Shown one piece after another: positions 21,268 to 29,500 of a stretch of DNA of 64,000 nt. The notes under the pieces were generated by a model that saw nothing but the letters and a program-made list of their open reading frames with translations, had not been told where the DNA came from and searched no databases. Source of the stretch: Micromonospora echinospora. Lineage in GTDB: Bacteria; Actinomycetota; Actinomycetes; Mycobacteriales; Micromonosporaceae. The position numbers and the translations under genes are program-made. The stretch lies in assembly GCF_014203425.1 (NCBI RefSeq), contig NZ_JACHJC010000001.1, forward strand, positions 4,366,001 through 4,430,000, in the 5' to 3' direction. Position 1 is the first letter of the stretch. Every line of letters starts with the position of its first letter.

Positions 21268-21731
21268 TCGCCTCGAACAAGAAGGCACGGCACGACTACG
21301 AGATCCTCAAGACGTACGAGGCGGGCATCGTGCTCGCCGGCACCGAGGTGAAGTCGCTGCGCGAAGGGCGGGTGTCGCTGGTCGACGCGTTCGCCCAGGA
21401 GCGCGACGGCGAGATCATGCTGTACGGGCTGCACATCGCCGAGTACGGCTTCGGCACCTGGACCAACCACGCGCCCCGGCGCACCCGCAAGCTGCTGCTG
21501 CACCGGGTGGAGATCGCCCGCATCCTGGAGAAGCTGCGCGACGGCGGCGTCACGCTGGTGCCGCTGTCGATGTACTTCGCCGACGGCTGGGCCAAGGTGG
21601 AGCTGGGCCTGGCCCGGGGCCGCCGGTCGTACGACAAGCGTCAGGCGCTGGCCGAACGGGACGCCAAGCGGGAGATCGCGCGGGAGATGGGTCGCCGGCT
21701 CAAGGGCCGGACGACCGCGCGGCGGGGCTGA
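21240..21731 (+). CDS. smpB: SsrA-binding protein SmpB
   Basis: About 163 residues. It binds tmRNA and delivers it to stalled ribosomes. Conserved blocks: [67 protein letters not shown] and the basic tail [16 protein letters not shown] at 21240 gives the canonical start ([12 protein letters not shown]); it lies inside the end of the lysoplasmalogenase gene, an unusual 28-nt overlap that couples a housekeeping gene to an accessory operon. No tmRNA gene was recognised in the window. Confidence 0.97.
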   Translation: MARENGRKLIASNKKARHDYEILKTYEAGIVLAGTEVKSLREGRVSLVDAFAQERDGEIMLYGLHIAEYGFGTWTNHAPRRTRKLLLHRVEIARILEKLRDGGVTLVPLSMYFADGWAKVELGLARGRRSYDKRQALAERDAKREIAREMGRRLKGRTTARRG

Positions 21732-21772
21732 GCGCGCCGTTTTCTGTCCCAGGCCGATGGCAGGCTGAGCGC

Positions 21773-22321
21773 ATGACCGACCTGACCTGGAACCCGCTGC
21801 TCCGCGAGCAGCTCACCTGGCACTGGACCTACCAGTTGCGGGACCGCCTCGCCGGACTCACCGACGCCGAATACCTCTGGGAGCCGGTCCCCGGCTGCTG
21901 GAGCGTGCGTCCGCGCGGCGACGGCGGCATCCCGGCGATCGACTTCGCGCTGCCGCAGCCGGACCCGCCGCCGTTCACCACCATCGCCTGGCGGCTGGCC
22001 CATGTCATCGTCGGCGTGCTCGCCATGCGCAACGCGTCGCACTTCGGCCGCGCGCCGACCGACTACGCCTCGTTCCCCTACTCCCCGACCGCCGCCGGCG
22101 CGTTGGCCCAGCTCGACGAGGAGTACGCCGCCTGGACGGCAGGGGTCGAGGCGCTCGGCGAGGACGGTCTGGCGCGCCCTTGCGGCCCGGCCGAAGGGCC
22201 GTTCGCCGACGTCCCGATGGCCACCCTCGTGCTGCACATCAACCGGGAGGTGATCCACCACCTGTCCGAGGTGTGCCTGCTGCGCGACCTGTACCGCCAC
22301 ACGCCGGCGGACGCGCGATAA
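21773..22321 (+). CDS. DinB-family (DUF664/mycothiol-transferase-like) protein
   Basis: About 182 residues of the DinB four-helix fold: REQLTWHWTYQLRDRLAGLTDAEYLWEPVPGCWSVR, then HVIVG and the C-terminal EVIHHLSEVCLLRDLY with the metal-binding His pair. In actinobacteria such proteins are often thiol (mycothiol) S-transferases acting on electrophiles. It stands alone between smpB and an ArsR-type regulator. The stop TAA lies 1 nt before a perfect operator-like palindrome. Confidence 0.82.
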   Translation: MTDLTWNPLLREQLTWHWTYQLRDRLAGLTDAEYLWEPVPGCWSVRPRGDGGIPAIDFALPQPDPPPFTTIAWRLAHVIVGVLAMRNASHFGRAPTDYASFPYSPTAAGALAQLDEEYAAWTAGVEALGEDGLARPCGPAEGPFADVPMATLVLHINREVIHHLSEVCLLRDLYRHTPADAR

Positions 22322-22322
22322 A

Positions 22323-22338
22323 TACAAGACTCCTTGTA
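22323..22338. promoter_or_regulatory. Operator candidate for the ArsR-type regulator
   Basis: Perfect inverted repeat TACAAG-ACTC-CTTGTA, 30 nt before the regulator ATG, within a locally AT-rich promoter region. A partial third half-site (CCTTGTC) follows. Confidence 0.6.
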
Positions 22339-22368
22339 CATCATTCCTTGTCGGTCTAGCCTGGCGGC

Positions 22369-22944
22369 ATGACGGACGGAACCGGCAACCGGCGAGTGAG
22401 CGACCCGCGAGCCATGCGGGCGCTGGCCCACCCCACCCGGCTGCGGCTGCTCGGCGAGCTGCGCCTGCGCGGCCCGCAGACGGTCGGCATGCTCAGCGAG
22501 CGGACCGGCGAGGCGGTGGGCTCGGTCAGCTACCACGTCGGCAAGCTGGCCGAGCACGGCTTCGTGACCGAGGCCCCCGAACTCGCCCGGGACCGGCGCG
22601 AGCGGTGGTGGCGGGCCGCGCACGCCACCACCGACTGGGATCCGCTCGAACTGCTCGACGACCCGGAGCGCCGGCTCGCCGGCAACCTGCTGCGCCAGGC
22701 CGCCATGCAGCGCTACGTGGACCGCTACCAGGCGTACCTGGATTCCGAGGCGAGCCTCGACCCGGCCTGGGTACGCGGCACCACCAGCAGCGACATCGTG
22801 CTGCGCCTGACACCGGAGGAACTGGTCGAGCTGCGCGACGAACTGTCCGCGCTGGGCCGGCGCTGGCAGGAGCGCGGCGCACCCGGCCGAGCCGGCGCCG
22901 AGATGGTCACGCTGATCTGGCAGGCGTACCGGGGGCCGCAGTGA
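22369..22944 (+). CDS. ArsR-like winged-helix regulator
   Basis: About 191 residues. The N-terminal HTH (RALAHPTRLRLLGELRLRGPQTVGMLSERTGEAVGSVSYHVGKLAEHGFV) is ArsR/HTH_20 type. No metal-binding Cys motif is present. The C-terminal half (ERWWRAAHATTDWDPLELL and RLTPEELVELRDELSAL) is typical of regulators paired with MFS exporters. It overlaps the MFS gene by 4 nt (GTGA), so it probably represses that transporter and itself through the upstream palindrome. Confidence 0.87.
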   Translation: MTDGTGNRRVSDPRAMRALAHPTRLRLLGELRLRGPQTVGMLSERTGEAVGSVSYHVGKLAEHGFVTEAPELARDRRERWWRAAHATTDWDPLELLDDPERRLAGNLLRQAAMQRYVDRYQAYLDSEASLDPAWVRGTTSSDIVLRLTPEELVELRDELSALGRRWQERGAPGRAGAEMVTLIWQAYRGPQ

Positions 22945-24221
22945 ACCGCGACCGCCGGCCCCTGGCCGGACTGCTTATCGGGCACGCCGTCTCGCTGACC
23001 GGCAACGTGCTCACGCTCATCGCGCTGCCGCTCTACGTGCTGGCCGAAACCGGCTCACCGGCCGCCACCGGGCTGGCCGGGGCGTTCGCCACCGCGCCGG
23101 TGGTGCTCGGCGGCGCGTTCGGCGGCGTGCTCGTCGACCGGATCGGCTACCGGCGCTCCAGCGTGCTCGCCGACGTGGTCTCCGGCGTGACCATCGCCGC
23201 CGTACCCCTGTTGCACGCCACCGTCGGCCTGCCGTTCCCGGCGCTGCTGGCCCTGGTCTTCGTCAGCGGACTGCTGGACACGCCGGGGCAGACCGCGCGC
23301 ACCGCGTTGCTGCCGGAGGCCGCGGCGGCGGCAGGTGTGCCGATCGAGCGGGCGGCCGGGTGGGAGGACGCGACCTCGCGCGGCGCCCGGATGATCGGCG
23401 CACCCGTGGCCGGCCTGCTGGTCGGCGTGTTCGGGGCGGTGCCGGTACTGGCGCTGGACGCGGTGACCTTCGCCGTGTCGGCCCTCGTGGTGACGCTGCT
23501 GGTGCCGCGTGGGCTGCGACCGTCCGACGACGGGAGCGAGCCGGAGACCGGCGGCTACTGGCGGCAGTTCGCCGCCGGGCTGCGCTTCCTGGTCCGCGAG
23601 CCGCTGCTGCGCGCCATGGTCCTGCTGGTGCTGGTGACGAACCTGTTCGACGCGGCGAAGAGCAACGTGCTGCTGCCGGTGGTCGCCGAACGGGAACTCG
23701 GCGGGCCGGCCGCGTTCGGCCTGCTGGTGGGCGTCATGGGTGGTGGGGCGCTGGTCGGCTCGCTGGTGTTCAGCGCGATCGGGCACCGGCTGCCCCGCCG
23801 GGCCACGTTCGTCACCGCGTACGTGCTGTGCGGCGCCCCACCACTGTGGGCGCTCGCCGCCGCGCCGCCGCTGCCGGTGGTGGCCGCCGTGGTGGCGATG
23901 GCCGGGCTGGCCGCCGGCGCGCTCAACCCGCTGATGGGCGCGGTCCAGTTGGAGCGGGTGCCGCCGGCCATGCGGGCCCGGGTGTACGGCGTGATCGGCG
24001 CGGGCGCGTGGGCGGCCATGCCGGCCGGCGCGGTCGGCGCGGGATTCGCCGCGGACCGGTTCGGCCCCACGTCCACGCTGGTCGTGATGGGCGCCTGCTA
24101 CCTGCTTGTGGTGCTCACGCCGCTGCTGGGCGGCCCGTGGCGGGACATGCGCCGCCCCGCTGTGGTGCGGCAGCGCGAGCCCGAGCCGACGTCGGAGCGC
24201 CAGCGGGAAACGCTCTCTTGA
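22941..24221 (+). CDS. MFS efflux transporter
   Basis: About 426 residues with about 12 predicted membrane helices. The loop 2-3 motif FGGVLVDRIGYRRS is the MFS motif A. Family resemblance is to drug/macrolide-type (MefA/EntS-like) exporters: GLLDTPGQTARTALLPE and the charged central loop about 190-215. The GTG start overlaps the regulator stop. The substrate is unknown; the ArsR-like partner suggests it is induced by the exported compound. Confidence 0.9.
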   Translation: MNRDRRPLAGLLIGHAVSLTGNVLTLIALPLYVLAETGSPAATGLAGAFATAPVVLGGAFGGVLVDRIGYRRSSVLADVVSGVTIAAVPLLHATVGLPFPALLALVFVSGLLDTPGQTARTALLPEAAAAAGVPIERAAGWEDATSRGARMIGAPVAGLLVGVFGAVPVLALDAVTFAVSALVVTLLVPRGLRPSDDGSEPETGGYWRQFAAGLRFLVREPLLRAMVLLVLVTNLFDAAKSNVLLPVVAERELGGPAAFGLLVGVMGGGALVGSLVFSAIGHRLPRRATFVTAYVLCGAPPLWALAAAPPLPVVAAVVAMAGLAAGALNPLMGAVQLERVPPAMRARVYGVIGAGAWAAMPAGAVGAGFAADRFGPTSTLVVMGACYLLVVLTPLLGGPWRDMRRPAVVRQREPEPTSERQRETLS

Positions 24222-24256
24222 CATCGACCGACTTCGTTCATACCTTCATCGAAGTC
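24218..24256 (+). promoter_or_regulatory. Sigma70-like promoter with overlapping inverted repeat
   Basis: TTGACA (24218-24223), 17-nt spacer, TACCTT (24241-24246). GACTTCG (24230-24236) and CGAAGTC (24250-24256) form a 7-bp inverted repeat around the -10, a good repressor site. The stretch is far more AT-rich than its surroundings. It would drive the GH16 gene. Confidence 0.55.
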
Positions 24257-24335
24257 TATTTGTATGGTTTGTTTACCGTTGGGTGGGGCCGGCCGCCGTG
24301 ACGGGAACAGCCACCACCCCCGCAGGAGGCGCCCC

Positions 24336-25571
24336 GTGCGCACCATCCGTACCCTCGCCGCCCTGGTGGTGACAGCGGTCGGCCTCACCGCCGCCCTCGC
24401 CGCCGTCCCCCACTCCCCCGCGATCGCCGCCCCCGGCGCGGTCACCTGGTCCGACGACTTCAACGGTCCCGCCGGCGCCGCGCCCGACGCGAGCAAGTGG
24501 CGCTACGACATCGGGGGCGGCGGCTGGGGCAACAACGAGTTGCAGTACTACACCAACAGCACCCGCAACGCCGCGCTCGACGGCAACGGCAACCTGGTCA
24601 TCACCGCCCGCAAGGAGAACCCGGCCGGCTACTCGTGCTGGTACGGAAGCTGCCAGTACACCTCGGCCCGGCTGCTCACCAACGGCACGTTCGCCCAGGC
24701 GTACGGGCGGTTCGAGGCGCGCATCAAGGTCCCGCGTGGACAGGGACTGTGGCCGGCGTTCTGGATGCTCGGCAACGACATCGGCACGAACCCGTGGCCC
24801 GGCAGCGGCGAGATCGACATCATGGAGAACGTCGGCTACGCGCCGTCGACCGTCTGGGGCACGCTGCACGGCCCCGGCTACTCCGGCGGCAGCGGCGTCG
24901 GCGCGTCCACCTCGCTACCGGGCGGGCAGGCGCTCGCCGATGCCTTCCACACCTTCGCTGTGGACTGGGCGCCGGACTCGATCACCTGGTACCTCGACGG
25001 CGTGGCCTACTCGCGCAAGACGCCCGCCGACATCGGCGGCAACCGCTGGGTCTTCGACCACCCGTTCTTCATGATCATGAACGTGGCTGTCGGCGGCAAC
25101 TGGCCCGGCTCGCCGGACGGCAGCACCACGTTCCCACAGACCATGACCATCGACTACGTCCGGGTGCAGGCCTGGGACAACGGCGGCGGGGGCACCGGCG
25201 GGCAGATCGTCGGGTACGGCAACAAGTGCGTCGACGTGGCCAGTGCCGACACCGCCAACGGCACGCCCGTGCAGCTCTGGGCCTGCAACGGCACCGCCGT
25301 CCAGCGCTGGAGCTGGAACGCCGACGGCTCGGTACGCGCGCTCGGCAAGTGCCTCGACGTGGCGGCCGGGTCCACGGCGAGCGGCGCCAAGGTGCAGCTC
25401 TACGACTGCAACGGCACAGGCGCGCAGAAGTGGGTGTTCAGCGCGGCCGGCGACATCGTGAACCCTCAGGCCAACAAGTGCCTGGACGCCACCGGTCCCA
25501 GCTCGGCCGACGGCACCCGGCTGCAGATCTGGGACTGCACCGGCGCCGCCAACCAGAAGTGGCGCCGCTGA
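24336..25571 (+). CDS. Secreted GH16 endo-beta-1,3-glucanase with ricin-type (CBM13) module
   Basis: About 411 residues. A signal peptide (cleavage near AIAA) precedes the GH16 catalytic domain (about 35-280; WSDDFNGPAG, GRFEARIKVPRGQGLWPAFWM, catalytic E159-ID-IM-E164 in SGEIDIMEN). A Gly-rich linker leads to a C-terminal ricin B-lectin trefoil (about 287-411) with three KCxD repeats and QxW motifs (VQRWSW, AQKWVF, NQKWRR). This architecture is typical of laminarinases that attack fungal walls or laminarin. AGGAGG lies 6 nt before the GTG start. A strong hairpin terminator follows. Confidence 0.95.
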   Translation: MRTIRTLAALVVTAVGLTAALAAVPHSPAIAAPGAVTWSDDFNGPAGAAPDASKWRYDIGGGGWGNNELQYYTNSTRNAALDGNGNLVITARKENPAGYSCWYGSCQYTSARLLTNGTFAQAYGRFEARIKVPRGQGLWPAFWMLGNDIGTNPWPGSGEIDIMENVGYAPSTVWGTLHGPGYSGGSGVGASTSLPGGQALADAFHTFAVDWAPDSITWYLDGVAYSRKTPADIGGNRWVFDHPFFMIMNVAVGGNWPGSPDGSTTFPQTMTIDYVRVQAWDNGGGGTGGQIVGYGNKCVDVASADTANGTPVQLWACNGTAVQRWSWNADGSVRALGKCLDVAAGSTASGAKVQLYDCNGTGAQKWVFSAAGDIVNPQANKCLDATGPSSADGTRLQIWDCTGAANQKWRR

Positions 25572-25583
25572 CCGGCGTCCCGG

Positions 25584-25617
25584 GCCGGGGCGGGCGGCAC
25601 GAACCGCCCGCCCCGGC
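25584..25617 (+). terminator. Strong hairpin terminator of the GH16 gene
   Basis: Perfect 14-bp inverted repeat GCCGGGGCGGGCGG / CCGCCCGCCCCGGC with a 6-nt loop, 12 nt after the stop. Confidence 0.8.
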
Positions 25618-25648
25618 GTCGCCCTCTCCCCCGCCGCCCCTCCCCCGC

Positions 25649-25715
25649 GATCTTGCACTTTCGGCCCGAGCGGTGACGCGAATGTCCCATCTGCCCGGGC
25701 ACAAACTGCAAGATC
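25649..25715. repeat. Palindromic element with GATCTTGCA arms
   Basis: GATCTTGCACTTT at 25649-25661 pairs with AAACTGCAAGATC at 25703-25715 (12 of 13). It is a different sequence family from the repeats at 11-301. It lies in the 250-nt gap between the GH16 and GNAT genes; no gene is seen there. Confidence 0.6.
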
Positions 25716-25823
25716 AGCAGGGCTGGCTGTCCTGGGGGGCACGAATGGCGTTGCGGTCTGGGATACCGTGAGGTCCGTTTCGCTGCCGCGAGACCAGGTC
25801 ATCGATCTTCTGGAAGCGCGATC

Positions 25824-26501
25824 ATGGATGAACTGACCGGCGCGCTGACGTCGATGAGCGGGTTCACGCCGGAACCCATCCCCACCGCACGGCTGAACCT
25901 GCTGCACCTGGCCGTCGAGCACGCCCAGGAGATGGCCGCCGTTCTCGCCGACCCGGCGCTGCACACGTTCATCGGCGGCGAGCCCGCTTGCCCGGCGGCG
26001 TTGCGGGCCCGCTACGAACGGCTGGTCGCCGGCTCGCCCGACCCGGCCGAGTCGTGGTGCAACTGGGTGATTCAGCTCCGGGACTGCTGCCGGCTGACCG
26101 GCTTCGTCCAGGCCACGGTCACCGAACCACACGGGACGGTGGCGGACACCGCCACGGCCGGCGCGCGGGCAGTCGGGCACCGGCACCTCGACGAGGCGAC
26201 ACCGGCCACCGCGGGACCGGTCGCGGAGATCGCCTGGGTGGTGGGAACACAGTGGCAGGGGCGCGGGATCGCCACGGAGGCCGCCCGTGGAATGGCCGGC
26301 TGGCTGGGGCGGCGCGGTGTGCGTACCCTCGTGGCCCACGTCCATCCCGACCACCGCGCGTCGGCCGCGGTGGCCACGGCCTGCGGCCTGGCCCCCACCG
26401 ACGTGTGGCAGGACGGCGAGGTCCGCTGGACCGGACCTGCCGCCCCGCCTCCCCCGCCTGCCGGAGTTGACCAAGGAGTTCGTGTCGGAGACGACGTCTG
26501 A
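25824..26501 (+). CDS. GNAT-family N-acetyltransferase (RimJ/RimL-like)
   Basis: About 225 residues. It opens with a typical TARLNLLHLAVEHAQEMAAVLADP segment and carries the acetyl-CoA loop VGTQWQGRGIATEAARGMAGWL (QxxGxG/A). The pattern resembles acetyltransferases acting on small molecules or protein N-termini. The last about 12 residues (GVDQGVRVGDDV) are translated from the left half of a palindromic element, so the natural C-terminus has probably been extended by that element. Confidence 0.85.
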   Translation: MDELTGALTSMSGFTPEPIPTARLNLLHLAVEHAQEMAAVLADPALHTFIGGEPACPAALRARYERLVAGSPDPAESWCNWVIQLRDCCRLTGFVQATVTEPHGTVADTATAGARAVGHRHLDEATPATAGPVAEIAWVVGTQWQGRGIATEAARGMAGWLGRRGVRTLVAHVHPDHRASAAVATACGLAPTDVWQDGEVRWTGPAAPPPPPAGVDQGVRVGDDV

Positions 26502-26524
26502 TCCGGACACAAACTCCTTGATCA
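26468..26524. repeat. Palindromic element at the end of the GNAT gene
   Basis: TGACCAAGGAGTTCGTGTC (26468-26486) and GACACAAACTCCTTGATCA (26506-26524) are complementary except for two G-U-compatible positions. It spans the GNAT stop codon and lies between convergent genes, so it can serve as a bidirectional terminator. Confidence 0.7.
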
Positions 26525-26558
26525 CCGGGGCGGGCGGGGCGGGCGGAGGACGCGGGGG

Positions 26559-29500
26559 TCAGAAGGGGGCGTCCACGGGTAGGCGGCGGACCTGGGTGAG
26601 GTAGGGGTCCAGCTCGCCCACCTCGAACCGGCACGTGCCGATGACGTGCCAGAACTGGCCGCCCGGGTCACCGTCCAGCTTGTAGCGGCCGTCCGGGCTG
26701 ACCGCCGCCCACCCGTCCGGCAGGCCGATCAGCGTGGTCCGCAGCTGGGCGTGCTCCGGGTCGGCCACGTCCCACAGCCGTACCGTGCCGTCGTCACCGG
26801 CGCTGGCGAGCAGGCTGCTGTCCGGGCTGAAGTGCACCGACCAGACGCGCCGGGTGTGCGCGGCCAGGGTGCCGTGCAGGCGGCCGGTGACCGGGTCCCA
26901 CAGCCGGATCACCAGGTCGTCCCCGGCAGTGGCGAGCAGGTTGCCGTCCGGGCTGAACGCGCACGACCAGAGGCGGCCGTCGTGTCCGGTGAGCACGACG
27001 CGCGGCTGGCCGGTGTGCACGTCCCAGACCACCGCCGTGCCGTCGTTGCCGGCGCTTGCGAGCAGCGTGCCCTCGCTGTTGAAGCCGACCGAGTAGACCC
27101 GGTCGGTGTGGTGCTCCAGCGTCATCCGGCAGGTGGCGGTGGCGGCGTCCCAGAGCCGTACCGTCTGGTCGTCGCAGCCGGTGGCGATGGTCTCGCCGTC
27201 CGGGCTGAACGCCACAGTGCGCACCCGGCCCCGGTGCGGGGTGAGCGTGGCGAAGTGCCGGCCGGTACGGCGGTACCACAGGCGTACCGTGTCGTCGTCG
27301 TTCGCCGTGGCCAGCGCGTCGCCGTCGGGGCTGAACGCGACCGCCCAGACGTGGTCGGTGTCCACGTTGAGTTCCCGCTCGTCGGCGCCGGTGTCGGTGT
27401 TCCACAGGTGCACGCCGCCGTCGCCGCTGGGTGAGGCGACGAGCGACTCCTCGGGGCAGAACACCACCGACAGCAGCCGGTCGGCGGGGCTGGCGAGCTG
27501 CCGCAGCAGGCGGCCGGTACGCGGTTCCCAGAGCCGGATCACGCCGTCGTTGCCGCAGGCGGCGAGCACTTCCCCGTCGTCGCGGAAGGACAGCGCGGTG
27601 ACCCGGCGGCCGTGCCCGCGCAGCGTGTGCTGGAGCTGCCCGGAGCGCACGTCCCACAGCCGGGTGGTGCCGTCGTTGCTGCTGGTGGCCACCTGGTTCT
27701 GGTCCGGCCGCCAGACCACCGGCCACACCGAGCCGCGGTGCCGGGTCAGCTCGTGCCGGACCTGCCCGTCGTCGGTGTCCCAGAGCTGGATCGCGCCGTC
27801 GCTGGCGGCGGTGGCGAGCAGGCTGCCGTCGCCGTTGAACCGGACGCTGTAGATGGCGCCCCGCTGCCGCCCGAGCACCCGGACCGGCCGGCCGGTCTCG
27901 GTCTCCCACAGCCGCAGCGCGCCGTGCGTGTCGCCGGTGGCCATCAGCGTGCCGTCGGGGTGGATGTCGAGGGCGTACACGTCGGCCTCGTGGCCGCGCG
28001 GCGAGCGCAGCAGCTCGCCGTCGCCGGCCCGGCGGATCCAGACCCGGCCGTGCTGCCCGACCGCGGCCAGCAGCCGCCCGTCCGGCGTGTGCGCCACCCG
28101 GTAGACGACTTCCGGCTCCCGCACCTCGAAGGCCAGGCGACCGGTGGGGATGTCCCAGCCGCGTACCGTGCCGGCGCTGTCGGCCACCACGACCCGCCGG
28201 CCGTCCGGGCTGAACGAGGTGCCCCAGATCGGCGCGGCGTGGCCGGGCCACTCGTGGCGCAGCCGGGCGGTGCGGGTGTCGTACAGCCGGACCACGCCGG
28301 CCGCGTCGCCGACCACCAGCCGGCCCCGGCGGCCGTCGGTGAGCAGCGGCCAGACCCAGCCGGCGAAGACGTCCTCGATGACGTGCCGCACGTCGCCGTG
28401 GTCGGCGTCCCACAGCCGTACGGTGAGGTCGGCCGCGCCGGTGACGAGCTGGTGGGAGGCGGCGTCGTAGCGGACCGCGTACACCCGGGACCGGTGTCCC
28501 TGGAGCGTGCGTACCGGCAGCCCGGTGGCGGTGTCGCAGAGCAGCACGCCGCCGTCGTCGCTGCCGACGGCGAGCACCGCGCCGTCCGGGCTGTACGCCA
28601 CCGGCACCGGCAGCCGGCCCACCTCGAAGCCGTAGCCGACGCCCACGGCGGGCGGGGCCAGGCCGGGCGCGACCGGACGGCCCGGCGCGACGACGGCACC
28701 GCGCAGCTCCGGGGCGCGCAGCAGCGCCGCGTCGGCGCTGACGTCGATGAGCGCGGTGCGGTGCCAGCTGCTGCCGGCGACGCGCGCGCCGCGCAGGTCG
28801 GTACGGAACAGCCGCGCCCCGGCCAGCTCCGCGTCGCGCAGATCCGCCCCGGCGAGGCGGGCCTGGTCCAGGCGGGCGCCGCGCAGGCGGGCGTGTTCCA
28901 GCCGCGCCTCGGTCAGGTTGGTGGCGATCAGCCGCGCGTCGGTCAGGTCGGCGCCGGTCAGGTCGGCCCCGGCGAGTTCGCGGTGCGACAGGTCCTCGCC
29001 GCGCAGCACCGCGCCGCGCAGGTCGGCCCGGTCGGGCAGGCGCAGCCGGGCGGACAGCCGCAGCGCGTTGGCGCGCAGCGTCTCCCCCGCCGACTCGTCG
29101 CCGAGCACCCGCGCGGTCCAGGCGGTGCAGCGGGCCGGGTCGGCGAGGTCGCCGAGGAACTCCACGGCGAGCGCGGACAGCGACCGCACCGCCAGCGCGG
29201 CCGGCTCCTCGCCGCGGTTGAGCTGCTCGGCCACGCCCTCGGCGACGAGCCACTCCATGACCGAGGTGTGGATGAACCCGAACAGCCCGTCGTCGGTGCG
29301 GACCAGCAGGCTGCCCGCGCCGACCGCGTGCGCCGCCTGCGGGCCGGACAGCCGCGAGTCGGCCCGGCCGGCGAGCTGGCCGGTGGACTCGGCCAGCTCG
29401 GCCAGCCGCAGGTACGCCTCGCCGCTCTCCCAGAGCTGGAACGCCAGCCGGCTCACCGCCTGCCACAGCTCGGGGCGGCGCAGGCTCACCGGCGCGCCGG

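Noticed and set aside
21240..21731. tmRNA (ssrA) gene next to smpB
   Set aside because: No tRNA-Ala-like ends or tag-reading-frame region could be seen before or after smpB.
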